NCBI GenBank assembly: GCA_018675335.1 | Contig: JABGYH010000005.1 | Location: 1-64,000 of the forward strand | Length of the DNA: 64,000 nt | Origin: Candidatus Woesearchaeota archaeon | GTDB taxonomy: Archaea; Nanobdellota; Nanobdellia; Woesearchaeales; UBA11576 | Reading direction: 5' to 3' | Shown: positions 43,486 through 52,745 of the stretch, in pieces | Layout: each line of letters begins with the position of its first letter | Numbering within the stretch: position 1 is the stretch's first letter | The notes under the pieces: generated by a model | Database searches by the model: none | What the model was told of the DNA's origin: nothing | The model's input: only the letters and a program-made list of their open reading frames with translations | Position numbers and translations under genes: made by a program

Positions 43486-44028
43486 ATGGGAACTGAGTTA
43501 TTAGAATTAGCAAGAAAACTAAGTCAAGCAATTCTTACACAATATATGTTTGCGAATAGAGACGTAAGAACCACTGACTATTTACAGAGTCAACGAGATA
43601 TAACCCCAATATTAGAAGACGCAGGCTTTGATAGTTTACTTGATCCAAATTTAACCCTAAAATTAATGCAAGAAGGAATTTTTTATCAACCATTAGAAAA
43701 ACAAGTAGGACACGTAGTTATAATTTCTGCATACTTAGGAACAGTTGAAGAAGTACAAGAAAATTACCACATTTGCAAATTAGATGGAAATTTTAATGGA
43801 ATTGACTTTTATGATGGACACACAAATAAAGACCCAACAATTATTAAAATTTTGCCACTGCGAATTCTAATTAATAAAACTTCAATCGAACAAGCATTTG
43901 AAGGACTAGAACCTCAGAAAGATACAGCCGAATTAACAAAAAAATATATGGGCGAAGTTTTACAAACTCCCGATCTTAGAGTACATCCAGACACACAAAG
44001 ATTAAAAGATTATTTAAAAAATTGTTAA
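43486..44028 (+). CDS. Uncharacterised protein
   Basis: Unknown 180-residue soluble protein. Helical N-terminus (LLELARKLSQAILTQYMF), then a beta-rich middle (VGHVVIISAYLGTVEEV, YHICKLDGNFNGIDFYDG) and a helical end. No catalytic motif is apparent. It overlaps the convergent 417-residue gene by 4 bp at the 3' end. The promoter has the same upstream element as the HIT gene, so the two may respond together. Confidence 0.45.
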   Translation: MGTELLELARKLSQAILTQYMFANRDVRTTDYLQSQRDITPILEDAGFDSLLDPNLTLKLMQEGIFYQPLEKQVGHVVIISAYLGTVEEVQENYHICKLDGNFNGIDFYDGHTNKDPTIIKILPLRILINKTSIEQAFEGLEPQKDTAELTKKYMGEVLQTPDLRVHPDTQRLKDYLKNC

Positions 44029-45278
44029 AGGTCCATTGATTTCTTAATTCGCATCACTTCTTTAAGACTATTTTTAGTTAAACAATCAGTAAGTTTAACC
44101 GGTGATTTAAATTTATACCAAGGATATTTTTTTATATCAATTAACGTATGTTCAGCAATCATATTAACAATTTTCACAGCATCATCATGATCTTGAAGTT
44201 CTACTAACCTAATTTTATTTAAATTAAATTCTAATATTATCTCATTAAGATCAGGTTCAAAACCACTCTCACTAACTTTTTTAGACACTTTTAAAAAACC
44301 AATTCCATTTCCTACTTCACCTCTAAAAGCTAAATCAAGAGTAACCGAAATTTCATCTCTTGGAGCTCCAAACATAAAATTATGTAAAATAGCATATTGA
44401 ACAAACAAAATTTTAGTGGCATGATAACCAATTTTTTCTGTTTGATGATCTAATTTCTTTTTAAAATGTAAAAGATTCCACTCAACTTCAGATAATTTTT
44501 GATTATCCAAAACTTCTTGATTTAACTCAATTTCAAAACATTTCATAAGATTAGATATTTCTTCAATTAATTCACCAACTCCTGGCAAGTATCTAGGTCC
44601 CATAACTGAAAGTAAAGCATCTTTAATCTGTTTAAGCTCATATAATTTTCTTGCTTCAGAAACTGAAATGTCTTCTAATTCTTCTTCAAAAGAATGCAAC
44701 ATCCCCAAAACAAACAAATATATTTTTCTGCCAGTTCCATGCGAACACACCAATCCTTTAAGTTGAATTTCACCCATTAACTCATCAAAATCAAAATCAA
44801 CTTCATTTAATTGATCAATATTTTTAACAAGTCCTAAATCAGAAACAAATTTTTGAAAAAATTTTTCAAAAGATTTTTGCATATGAGCAGATTTCTGAGA
44901 CTGAGATTTAATATATTCAGCACTTTTTCTTAACGATTTTGTTTCCAAATTTATTTGATCTACAAATTTAATTTCTTGAGGAGAAAAATACCCAAATACT
45001 TTTTTAATTTTAAAATACTCAAACAGCTCTGAAAAAAATCCAAATAATTCCAAGGACATTAAATCTCTCAAATCATGTAATTTAGAAAAAATATGTTTGG
45101 AATCTTTAATTAAATCAGACACTGATTTTAGATCAAATTTACCTTCAACAGATATATGTCTAAGAACTTGCTTAATTAAATGATCATAATGCATTTCATC
45201 TTTTATTAAATCTTTTAACTCAAGATGAATATGATAAACTATTTTCCTAGTATGCAATCTCAACTTAAAACCGACCAT
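44025..45278 (-). CDS. Uncharacterised mostly helical protein
   Basis: A 417-residue soluble protein I cannot assign. Nearly all of it reads as amphipathic helices (HDLRDLMSLELFGFFSELFEYF, KSLRKSAEYIKSQSQKSAHMQKSFEKFFQKF), except residues 310-370, which are beta-rich (ISVTLDLAFRGEVGNGIGFLKVSKK). There is no signal peptide or membrane helix. It is monocistronic and convergent with the gene at 43486. Confidence 0.45.
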   Translation of the reverse strand: MVGFKLRLHTRKIVYHIHLELKDLIKDEMHYDHLIKQVLRHISVEGKFDLKSVSDLIKDSKHIFSKLHDLRDLMSLELFGFFSELFEYFKIKKVFGYFSPQEIKFVDQINLETKSLRKSAEYIKSQSQKSAHMQKSFEKFFQKFVSDLGLVKNIDQLNEVDFDFDELMGEIQLKGLVCSHGTGRKIYLFVLGMLHSFEEELEDISVSEARKLYELKQIKDALLSVMGPRYLPGVGELIEEISNLMKCFEIELNQEVLDNQKLSEVEWNLLHFKKKLDHQTEKIGYHATKILFVQYAILHNFMFGAPRDEISVTLDLAFRGEVGNGIGFLKVSKKVSESGFEPDLNEIILEFNLNKIRLVELQDHDDAVKIVNMIAEHTLIDIKKYPWYKFKSPVKLTDCLTKNSLKEVMRIKKSMDL

Positions 45279-45376
45279 ATTAATGCAGTAATCAATTTAA
45301 TTTATATAAATTACTCTAAATCGCAATACATTTTTCTCAATAATTATATAAACTATTTACTCCTAACAACAAACTC

Positions 45377-45943
45377 ATGACTAAACCTAAACTTTTACTC
45401 CATATTTGTTGTGCACCTTGTTCTACTACAGTAATCGAACAATTAAAAAAAGAATTTGAATTAACTTTATTTTTCTACAACCCAAATATCCACCCTCAGT
45501 TTGAAAAAGATAAACGTTTAGAAGAGTGCGAGAAATTATCTAAACATCATAAAATTCAATTAATTGTTGGAGATTATGATTATAAAAACTGGTTTAATTT
45601 TATTAAAGGTTTAGAACAAGAACTTGAAGGTGGCAAACGTTGTGAAAAATGTTTTGAATTTAGATTAAATCTTGCAGCCAAAACTGCCAAAGAATTAAGT
45701 TTTGACTCGTTCACAACATCCTTAACTGTATCCCCTCACAAAAATTCTAAAACAATCCATAAAATCGGAAAAAATTCTTCAAAAAAATATGAAATAGATT
45801 TCTTTGAAGGCGATTTTAAGAAAAATGAAGGTTATAAAAAAAGTATTGAGTTATCTAAAGAACTTAATCTTTATCGTCAGAAATTTTGTGGTTGTATTTT
45901 TTCTTTTGAAGAACACATTGAAAAAAGCTTTGATCATGAATAA
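45377..45943 (+). CDS. queH: Epoxyqueuosine reductase QueH
   Basis: Reduces epoxyqueuosine to queuosine in tRNA anticodons, replacing the B12 enzyme QueG. The 188-residue sequence has the family opening LLHICCAPCSTTVIEQL (Cys11, Cys12, Cys15), FFYNPNIHPQFEKDKRLEECEKL, GKRCEKCFEFRL, TTSLTVSPHKN and the C-terminal FCGCIFSF, which supply the iron-sulfur and redox cysteines. A QueA gene lies 0.6 kb away on the other strand. Queuosine is a bacterial and eukaryotic modification, so its presence here is notable. Confidence 0.88.
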   Translation: MTKPKLLLHICCAPCSTTVIEQLKKEFELTLFFYNPNIHPQFEKDKRLEECEKLSKHHKIQLIVGDYDYKNWFNFIKGLEQELEGGKRCEKCFEFRLNLAAKTAKELSFDSFTTSLTVSPHKNSKTIHKIGKNSSKKYEIDFFEGDFKKNEGYKKSIELSKELNLYRQKFCGCIFSFEEHIEKSFDHE

Positions 45944-46064
45944 CCCTCATTCGAAAAAAGCACCAAACAAATTAGAATTTTTCCAACAATCTCCAAGTAA
46001 AATATATAAATCTATTAAGCTATTAATACCTCTTGCAAATTATTGATAAAAAAGCACAATGGGC

Positions 46065-46082
46065 AACCAATTTTGATTGGTT
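46065..46082. other. Perfect 7-bp hairpin between queH and the coiled-coil gene
   Basis: AACCAAT-TTTG-ATTGGTT, a perfect inverted repeat 120 bp after queH and 60 bp before the next gene. It could be an operator or an RNA hairpin in the leader; no T-tract follows directly. Confidence 0.35.
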
Positions 46083-46142
46083 AATTATGTTATTTTGCAT
46101 TGTTTTATTAACATATATAATTTTAAGAATAGGCGCATTTTA

Positions 46143-46553
46143 ATGGATCCGAAAACCCAAATAAAACATGGAAAGATAATTCAAATAGTTTTTGGAACAA
46201 TTTTTGTCATACTTGCAATTATTTTTTTTATTCAGATATTTCTTAAATTAACTAATCACAGCCCAACAGAACTTCAAATTTTGTATATTTCACTGGGGGC
46301 AATAATTACAACGTTAATAATTATCACAGGCAAATTTTCAGAATTTAAAGGTAGCATGACTCAATTTGCAAAAACATCCGAAAAAGAATTCAAATACATT
46401 AGAATAAAATTTAAAAATATTGATACTCACATAGAAAAAAATGCAAAAAAAATTGATAAAAATTCAAAAAAAATCGATGATAACTCAAAAAAAATTGATG
46501 AAATTAATAATAAATTAGATCTAGTTCTTAAAAAATTTAAAATCTCAAACTAA
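46143..46553 (+). CDS. Two-helix membrane protein with coiled-coil tail
   Basis: From ATG 46143 the protein has 136 residues: two membrane helices (IIQIVFGTIFVILAIIFFIQIFL and LYISLGAIITTLIIITG) and a C-terminal heptad coiled coil built of KKIDKNSKKIDDNSKKIDEIN repeats. Earlier TTG 46077 is possible but has no ribosome site. Overall it resembles the small protein at 3159-3482 in design. Function unknown. Its 3' end overlaps queA by 4 bp. Confidence 0.5.
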   Translation: MDPKTQIKHGKIIQIVFGTIFVILAIIFFIQIFLKLTNHSPTELQILYISLGAIITTLIIITGKFSEFKGSMTQFAKTSEKEFKYIRIKFKNIDTHIEKNAKKIDKNSKKIDDNSKKIDEINNKLDLVLKKFKISN

Positions 46554-47560
46554 TCTTTCTTACTAAGCAACATACAATCCCCCAAACTATAAAATCTATA
46601 ATTTTCTTGTTTTGCGCACTCATATGAATTTAACACATTTTCTCGACCAGCAAATGCACTAACAAGTAAAATTAAAGTTGATTTGGGTAAATGAAAATTG
46701 GTTAATAAATAATTAGCTCCGCATTTAAATTTATAACCTGGGTAAATAAAAATATTAGTATATTTACAAGTTGGAATAATCTTACCTTCAGAATCATAAT
46801 CTGCAGATTCTAGTGCTCTGAGACTAGTTGTTCCAACAACAAATAATCTGCCTTCACGATTATTTATGACATCTGCTGAATGAGAGTTTATTTCAAAATA
46901 CTCTTCATGCATTTTATGTTCTTTTATATTGCTTCGAACAGACATAAATGTTCCAAAATCAACATGCAAACAAATCTTTACAAGTTTAACTCCTTTATCA
47001 ACTAATGCAAATAATATTTCATCAGTAAAATGAAGTCCTGCAGTAGGTGCTGCTAATGATTTTTTCTTTCGATCATTTGCATAAGTTGTTTGATAATCTT
47101 TTTCTTTTATTGCTTGTTTAATATAAGGTGGAGTTGGAAAAGTTGCAATCTCAGCTAATATTTCTTCAGGCGGTTTATTGAATTCAATTTTAAAAAATCC
47201 CTCTTCTGCAAAAATTATTTTACAAACAAGTTCTTTTTCAAAAATACATTCTTGACCAACATGAGGATTCCGAGTTTTAATTCTACATTCATATTTTGTT
47301 TGATCAATTTTTTTTGTTAACACAATCTCAGCAGGACTACCAGTTTTTTTGCACCCAACAATTTTTGAATGAACTACCTTGGTTTCATTAAGAACTAAAA
47401 CATCTCCTGATTTAAATAAATCAATTATATCAAAAAACTTTTTATGAGAATAATTACGATTAGAATCAACAATCATTAGTTTACTGTGATCTCTTGGTTT
47501 TGCAGGCTCTTGAGCAATGCATTTTTCAGGCAATTCATAATTAAAATCTTCTAAATTCAT
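46550..47560 (-). CDS. queA: S-adenosylmethionine:tRNA ribosyltransferase-isomerase QueA
   Basis: Transfers the ribosyl part of SAM to preQ1-tRNA to give epoxyqueuosine. Signatures: FNYELPEKCIAQEPAKPRDHSKLM, GDVLVLNETKVV, AAPTAGLHFT, VDFGTFMSVR, HKMHEEYFEI, GTTSLRALES, YLLTNFHLPKSTLILLVSAFAG. All are family-typical and the 336-residue length is normal. With QueH nearby this makes the two last steps of queuosine synthesis; preQ1 synthesis genes and a bacterial Tgt are not in this window. Confidence 0.93.
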   Translation of the reverse strand: MNLEDFNYELPEKCIAQEPAKPRDHSKLMIVDSNRNYSHKKFFDIIDLFKSGDVLVLNETKVVHSKIVGCKKTGSPAEIVLTKKIDQTKYECRIKTRNPHVGQECIFEKELVCKIIFAEEGFFKIEFNKPPEEILAEIATFPTPPYIKQAIKEKDYQTTYANDRKKKSLAAPTAGLHFTDEILFALVDKGVKLVKICLHVDFGTFMSVRSNIKEHKMHEEYFEINSHSADVINNREGRLFVVGTTSLRALESADYDSEGKIIPTCKYTNIFIYPGYKFKCGANYLLTNFHLPKSTLILLVSAFAGRENVLNSYECAKQENYRFYSLGDCMLLSKKD

Positions 47561-47588
47561 TTTTTAAAAATTATTTAACAATAGAACT

Positions 47589-48770
47589 TTAATATTCTAA
47601 AGAAGGTAAATCACCATATATCATTGGCACCAATAATTTTGGACCTCTACTAATTTCAATAACTGTTGAATGATTTTTCAATTCAGCATCTAAAGTATAA
47701 CGTCCAGGAACAGTAGTTTCAAGTCGCATATGTTGAGCCAATTTTTCAACTCCCCGTTCGAAATTAAAATTATAACGTCCACTCCAACCTTTTAAAAATG
47801 TCCAAATAAGTCCACCATAACTTAAATCAGCAGCATAAACGTGTAAATTTCCTGCATCATTTCTCGAAGGTAATCTATAAAACGGCTTTATACCAATAGA
47901 ATTTATTGCAAGTGAACCTGCACCCAGTGCATTAAATTGAGTATAAGGTAATTCTTCACCATCAATTGTTACTTTTGCATTTTTTGGTCTAAGAAGCGAC
48001 CTATGAAAATTAGTTCTAGCAGCAAAAGATGTTAATCCTTTTCCAATAATTCTTAATGCTTTAATTACTCCTGGCCTGTCAATTTCATATGCTGTTTGAT
48101 CAACTAATTTATCTAATCTTTTGGTAACAAATTGAGTTCCAGTAACAAAATCTTCTGCATGTCTTCCAACAAACGATAACATTTGCCAAACAAATTTTGC
48201 AGTTTCAACAGAATCACCATTGCCATAATATTTTTCTAAAAAGTTAGTAACTCCTCCATCACCAAATACAAATCCATATTCTTCACCCAAAATTGTTGAA
48301 GGATCATTTTTATCATATGTTATTATTTTTAAAGTTTGTAATGGAAATGTTTCAAATGCAACTCCTCTTTCACATGCAAAAACCAATCTTTCAAGATTTT
48401 CTTCAGGAGTTCCATTAATTTGAGCAAGTTTTGCAGTAAAATTTATTGTTCCCGCATTTGCAGGATGAACATAAGGAAAATATAATAATTCATCAGAAGA
48501 TACTCCCTCAGGATATAATGCTTTAACTTCTTTAATCATGGCAGTCATACCAACTTGCGCAGTTCCATCACCACCCATATAGACTACATGTAAAACTCCT
48601 TTTTCAATAAATTCCCTCATAACATCAGCCAAATCTTCCGGACGATGCGTTAGCCTAACTAAACCTAAATCACCAACAATTTGCCTAACCGAATGTTCTC
48701 GATCGCCATTCCTAATATTAGATTTAGCAAAAGGATTAATTACTACGCCTATAGGGACTCTATTCACCAT
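47589..48770 (-). CDS. Diacylglycerol/lipid kinase-like protein
   Basis: The catalytic domain of the DagK/LCB5/YegS family: PIGVVINPFAKSN, HVVYMGGDGTAQ (the GGDGT nucleotide motif), VHPANAGTINFTAKL and a C-terminal beta-rich half with KVTIDGEELPYTQFNALGAGS. The 393-residue length is somewhat above YegS because of an insertion near residues 190-250. Phosphorylation of a lipid or polyprenol hydroxyl is likely. It lies 28 bp upstream of queA on the same strand, but a metabolic link is not evident. Confidence 0.72.
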   Translation of the reverse strand: MVNRVPIGVVINPFAKSNIRNGDREHSVRQIVGDLGLVRLTHRPEDLADVMREFIEKGVLHVVYMGGDGTAQVGMTAMIKEVKALYPEGVSSDELLYFPYVHPANAGTINFTAKLAQINGTPEENLERLVFACERGVAFETFPLQTLKIITYDKNDPSTILGEEYGFVFGDGGVTNFLEKYYGNGDSVETAKFVWQMLSFVGRHAEDFVTGTQFVTKRLDKLVDQTAYEIDRPGVIKALRIIGKGLTSFAARTNFHRSLLRPKNAKVTIDGEELPYTQFNALGAGSLAINSIGIKPFYRLPSRNDAGNLHVYAADLSYGGLIWTFLKGWSGRYNFNFERGVEKLAQHMRLETTVPGRYTLDAELKNHSTVIEISRGPKLLVPMIYGDLPSLEY

Positions 48771-48855
48771 ATTACCCAGAAATAACTATTTATTTTTATA
48801 TGTTGTGCTTCAAAAATACGTTAAAAAAGCAATTGATATCAATAAAAAAACCAAA

Positions 48856-49203
48856 TCATTTTAGTGCATATCGCTCCAATTCAGAATTTGAAGAATTATT
48901 TATGCGTACTAATTTATTTTCTGAAACTAACTGTTCAAGATATGCGCAAACATCAAAATTAAATTTTGGCTGAGAGGTTTTAACATCTAACTCGCAAACA
49001 TCAGAAACATCAGGTTGTTGACAAAGAAGCCAAGTTGCTCTTATCACAGCATATTTTCTTGCATCATAAACACTCAAAAACCAAGCCATAAGTCTACTTC
49101 GTGAATCTCCTGAACTTAATGCATCAGGAGTTCCCCCCCTCATAAAAAATAATTCATTAAGTTCACCTTCAGGTTTATGTTGTTCATATATTCCAGTATA
49201 CAC
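48856..49203 (-). CDS. Uncharacterised small protein, possibly winged-helix-like
   Basis: A 115-residue soluble protein. The second half reads like a helix-turn-helix with a wing (YAVIRATWLLCQQPDVSDV...DVCAYLEQLVSENKLVRINNSS), which suggests DNA or RNA binding. The first half is unrecognised. It is 85 bp upstream of the lipid kinase gene on the same strand. Confidence 0.4.
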   Translation of the reverse strand: MYTGIYEQHKPEGELNELFFMRGGTPDALSSGDSRSRLMAWFLSVYDARKYAVIRATWLLCQQPDVSDVCELDVKTSQPKFNFDVCAYLEQLVSENKLVRINNSSNSELERYALK

Positions 49204-49350
49204 TATTCATCACACCAATTAATTCATAAAAGAATTAATTGTAAAAGAATTAAATCAGTCCTAATAAATCTAGGTTATATAATTGTATATTTAATTTAAA
49301 CTTATTTTAATTAAAACTAAAAATTTATTAAAAGATAAAAAAAATAAAAG

Positions 49351-50028
49351 TTAGTGCATAATTACTTTACCCATTCCATCTCGAGGAAGCGTACTTTCAA
49401 AAAGCTGAGTGTATTTAGCAACTAAAATTGGAACTACTGTTTCTTTAAGAGGATATTGTAGTGCATTCTCAACTTCAAAAACTTCACCTTTAAACTGATG
49501 AACTAATTGCTCCACTGACGCTGCAGAGTATGAATCAGAATACATTGTTCCTTCAAATCCCGACTCAGTCATCTCAATTTTTAAAACTTTATAAAACTCA
49601 GTAGATCCTTCAGGCATCAATACAAATGCAGAACCAACATATGTAGCTCCCAAATTACTCAAAGTATAATCCAACAATTTCAAATCAAGTTTTTCAGAAA
49701 TTGCTTGTTCGCCCATATCAAAAAAAGTAACTAATTGAGATAGTTCATCAATTCTATCAACAACTATATCTTCAAAGCCAGGTATTGATTCTTGTCTCAA
49801 TTTAAAAGAATAAGTATTCCCCGAATAATTTATCGAAAGATTAACTGCGTCTTCTCCTGATTCAATTTCCCTAACATAACTTCTCATTGTTTGAAGATCA
49901 ACTAATAATTCTTGTGCAACTTTTTTTGGTAATGCAACTTTTCGCTGCGCCAATTGAGTTCTAAGATTATCTGAAGTTTGTTTCATAATTTCAAATAAAG
50001 ATAATTGAGTTTCAAGATTTACATCCAT
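49351..50028 (-). CDS. Uncharacterised protein
   Basis: The start is placed at ATG 50028 (225 residues) because TAGGAATT precedes it, and because the upstream in-frame ATG at 50073 falls in the promoter TATA (TTTATAAAT on this strand). The protein is soluble: a helical N-terminus, beta strands (AVNLSINYSGNTYSFKL), then alpha/beta text with no motif I recognise. It follows the FHA-caspase gene by 34 bp to its promoter region but appears to have its own promoter. Confidence 0.45.
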   Translation of the reverse strand: MDVNLETQLSLFEIMKQTSDNLRTQLAQRKVALPKKVAQELLVDLQTMRSYVREIESGEDAVNLSINYSGNTYSFKLRQESIPGFEDIVVDRIDELSQLVTFFDMGEQAISEKLDLKLLDYTLSNLGATYVGSAFVLMPEGSTEFYKVLKIEMTESGFEGTMYSDSYSAASVEQLVHQFKGEVFEVENALQYPLKETVVPILVAKYTQLFESTLPRDGMGKVIMH

Positions 50029-50107
50029 AATTCCTAGAAATATATAACTCATTTTTAAATATTGAGCTTGCATTTATAAACAAAATAGATAAAATAAGCA
50101 AGCTTCA

Positions 50108-51184
50108 TTAAACTTCATGCAATGCAGCAGATTGAAGCAATATTTGAGTCATAGGATGATAAGTAACTGCTTGCTGTCTAAATTTTATTCGATCATCTTC
50201 TCGCACTATTGCAACTAATTCATCCACAGACATAGAATTGGGATGTGCTTTTAACGCTTTATAGATTGCTCTACTACAATATCCCATTACATTTAATTCC
50301 CCTGCAACGACTCCTTCTGAACTTGGACCCACCATTGATTGTGCAGGACCTTCGTAGGCTTTACCTTCTGATCCGATTAAAACTGTTCTTGCAGGCAAGT
50401 CATATTTAGCAAATTCTGAAGTATAACACCCATCTAAAATTAATAATTTTTGTCCCCTAAAATCAGATAATAATTCTAATAGTTTTTTAGGATTTAATTT
50501 TTCAGAAAGTCCAACAGGACCACCTAAACAAAGATTTCCCTCATAATCTCCATGGCCCGAAAAATAAAACATAAAAATTGCATCATTTGTAACTAAACCC
50601 CTAAATTTGTCTAGATTAGCAAATACTCCTTCAACAGTTGCATCATTTTTTAATAAATCTTGAATATTGCCATTAAATCCTCTTTGTTCAAACATCTTTT
50701 TAAGTTTTTTAACATCATTAACAACCCCATTTAAATTAAAACCAGGATGTCCGACCATCAGACCATAATTTCTTGCAGGAGCAACTCCAGATTCTAAACA
50801 TTGAGTAAAAACAGGAGATTGTGGAACATAATCAAGTGGCCTATATTCAAATGCGTTAGATCCAGGAAATTTTAATATATCGCCCTCATTTAATTTTGTT
50901 TTTATTCCAACTGGCAATCTACAATTATTTAGAAAAGTACCATTATGTGAATTAAGATCAAGAAGAAATCCAGTTTCATCTTCAGTCGGAGGATAAATTA
51001 TTGCATGATTTCGAGAAACTCTTGCTTCAAGAATTTGAATTGCAATTTGAGCATCATGTATTTCTTGAGGAGTTGTTCGCGCTTTTGCATCTTTAACTTC
51101 AGCAAATCTTCCTAGATGAGTTATTCGATCAATTACTAGCGCATCACCAGAATGCGTTCTTATTAATTTAACAGGTCGTATCAT
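50108..51184 (-). CDS. FHA-domain caspase-like peptidase
   Basis: Two domains. Residues 20-115 are a forkhead-associated phosphothreonine-binding domain: LGR (24-26), VSRNHAII (56-63), LDLNSHNGTFLNN (76-87) and EGDILKFPG. Residues 138-330 are a peptidase C14 (caspase/metacaspase) domain: YGLMVGHPGFNLNGVVNDVKKL, FYFSGHGD with catalytic His211 and KLLILDGCYTSEF with catalytic Cys253. Both catalytic residues are present, so proteolysis triggered by a phosphorylated partner is a fair reading. No typical partner kinase is adjacent; several kinase-like proteins occur elsewhere in the window. Probably monocistronic. Confidence 0.82.
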   Translation of the reverse strand: MIRPVKLIRTHSGDALVIDRITHLGRFAEVKDAKARTTPQEIHDAQIAIQILEARVSRNHAIIYPPTEDETGFLLDLNSHNGTFLNNCRLPVGIKTKLNEGDILKFPGSNAFEYRPLDYVPQSPVFTQCLESGVAPARNYGLMVGHPGFNLNGVVNDVKKLKKMFEQRGFNGNIQDLLKNDATVEGVFANLDKFRGLVTNDAIFMFYFSGHGDYEGNLCLGGPVGLSEKLNPKKLLELLSDFRGQKLLILDGCYTSEFAKYDLPARTVLIGSEGKAYEGPAQSMVGPSSEGVVAGELNVMGYCSRAIYKALKAHPNSMSVDELVAIVREDDRIKFRQQAVTYHPMTQILLQSAALHEV

Positions 51185-51308
51185 AATTTTCTTAATTTAT
51201 TCAACCTAAAGAATATATAAAATTTTCTGTAATGTAACTACTATTAAAACGTAAAAAAACACAAAATAATAAGAAATTAAAAAATTAAATTAAAAATTCA
51301 TAATCAAC

Positions 51309-51818
51309 TTACTCTTTACGTAGTTCTTCAGTAAACATTTCAGCAAATTCATGTTTAAGTAATTCACCAAAATCAGAAGATAATAATTGAGTTAATAATC
51401 GAATAGCAACACCTGTTTTTGGATGAACCAAATATTCAGTTGTTATTGTTTTATTCACTTTTGAATCTTCTTCTAAAATTTTAGCAAAATCAGTTATTAT
51501 AATTTTTGCAACAGTGTCTAAATTCTTTTTTGATCGCTCAGCTCCTAACAAAAATTTTAATGAACTAAACAAAGTTACTTCTTCTTCTTTAATTAATTCT
51601 TCCGCAAGTAAATCTAAAAATTCTTTACGAATTTTTGCATCTTGCAAAATTAAAGACAAGTTTTCTTCTAAATCAGAATGTTTTCTTCTAACTTCAAGAA
51701 CTGAATGAACTAAAGCGAGTTGTGCATGTTCAATAAATTGATCTAATTTATCTACATGCTCGTCGAGTTTTTGTTTAAATCCTTCGACAACGTGATTTGG
51801 AATTTGAGTATCAGTCAT
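51309..51818 (-). CDS. Uncharacterised helical protein
   Basis: A 169-residue all-helical, charged, soluble protein (EGFKQKLDEHVDKLDQFIEHAQLALVHSVLEV...SKVNKTITTEYLVHPKTGVAIRLLTQLLSSDFGELLKHEF). No named family. It lies 10 bp downstream of the gene at 51829 on the same strand, with AGGTGAAACAAA before ATG, so they form a pair. Confidence 0.5.
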   Translation of the reverse strand: MTDTQIPNHVVEGFKQKLDEHVDKLDQFIEHAQLALVHSVLEVRRKHSDLEENLSLILQDAKIRKEFLDLLAEELIKEEEVTLFSSLKFLLGAERSKKNLDTVAKIIITDFAKILEEDSKVNKTITTEYLVHPKTGVAIRLLTQLLSSDFGELLKHEFAEMFTEELRKE

Positions 51819-51828
51819 TTTGTTTCAC

Positions 51829-52476
51829 CTATTTTTTCTTTTTTGGAGGTTTATATTTTTTCAAATGTTTTGGAAAACCTTTCATATATTTTTCAGAATC
51901 CCCAATTCCTTCAGATACTTGTTTAAAATGATCAGTAATTTCTTCAGGAGATTTAACTTTTCCAAAGTCTATTTCAATACCTGCTTTGTTAAATGCCGAT
52001 TTCAAATGACTCTTTAAAGATTTATCATCCTCTTGCCAACCAGTTCTAACATCCTCTAAAACTTCATTCTCTCTCACTTGTTTATGACGATAAGCCATAT
52101 TTCCAGTTTGCCTAACCATAAAGTCATGATCAACTTCTGTATCTCTAAAATCATTATACCAATCGTTTTTTCCCTTACCAGTATAACCTTTAACAAATGT
52201 TGCAAGCATCCCTTCTTCATAACCATTTAAACCTTTATACTCGCCAGTAAGTTTAGTCATAAAATGTTTTGCATGTTCATCCCACACTTTGTCAGAAAGT
52301 TCTTTTGCTTGATTTTGCTTTAATCTAAAATCTTTTACATTGCCATGATCATCTTTTGTAACAGAACCAGATTTCATATATGTTGTCCACGCATGTAATG
52401 TGTCCAACTGCAAATTATTGGATTCGTTTGGAATGCCGTCTTTTAATTTCTTTGAATGTTTCTCATACTTTGACAC
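51829..52476 (-). CDS. Uncharacterised basic protein
   Basis: A 215-residue soluble protein, rich in Lys, Asp and His, with a strongly basic C-terminus (HLKKYKPPKKKK). Start GTG 52476 is supported by AAAGGAGGCGATC. The text is helical throughout (FRLKQNQAKELSDKVWDEHAKHFM). I do not recognise a family. The basic tail suggests nucleic-acid contact. Paired with the next gene in one operon. Confidence 0.48.
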   Translation of the reverse strand: MSKYEKHSKKLKDGIPNESNNLQLDTLHAWTTYMKSGSVTKDDHGNVKDFRLKQNQAKELSDKVWDEHAKHFMTKLTGEYKGLNGYEEGMLATFVKGYTGKGKNDWYNDFRDTEVDHDFMVRQTGNMAYRHKQVRENEVLEDVRTGWQEDDKSLKSHLKSAFNKAGIEIDFGKVKSPEEITDHFKQVSEGIGDSEKYMKGFPKHLKKYKPPKKKK

Positions 52477-52745
52477 TACGATCGCCTCCTTTAATGTGTC
52501 GTGAAATTTTAAAAAAATAATAAAAATTAATTAAATTATTACAAATATTATACAGTATTTAAATAATCAGTAATTTACCTATATAAAGTTTTCTATAATG
52601 CTCGATAAATTACAGTTTCAAAAATTTAAAAAATTTCAGAAATCCTAATACAGCATAAGTCAAATTAATATAATTAATATGACTCAAAAATAAATAATAG
52701 TCGTTACTACTAATAGATAACTAATTAAGAAGAGGTTAAAACAAA

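Noticed and set aside
46440-46520. Repeated AAAAAAATTGAT units suggesting a DNA repeat element
   Set aside because: They encode regular coiled-coil heptads (KKIDxNS) of a small membrane protein, so they are explained by the protein.
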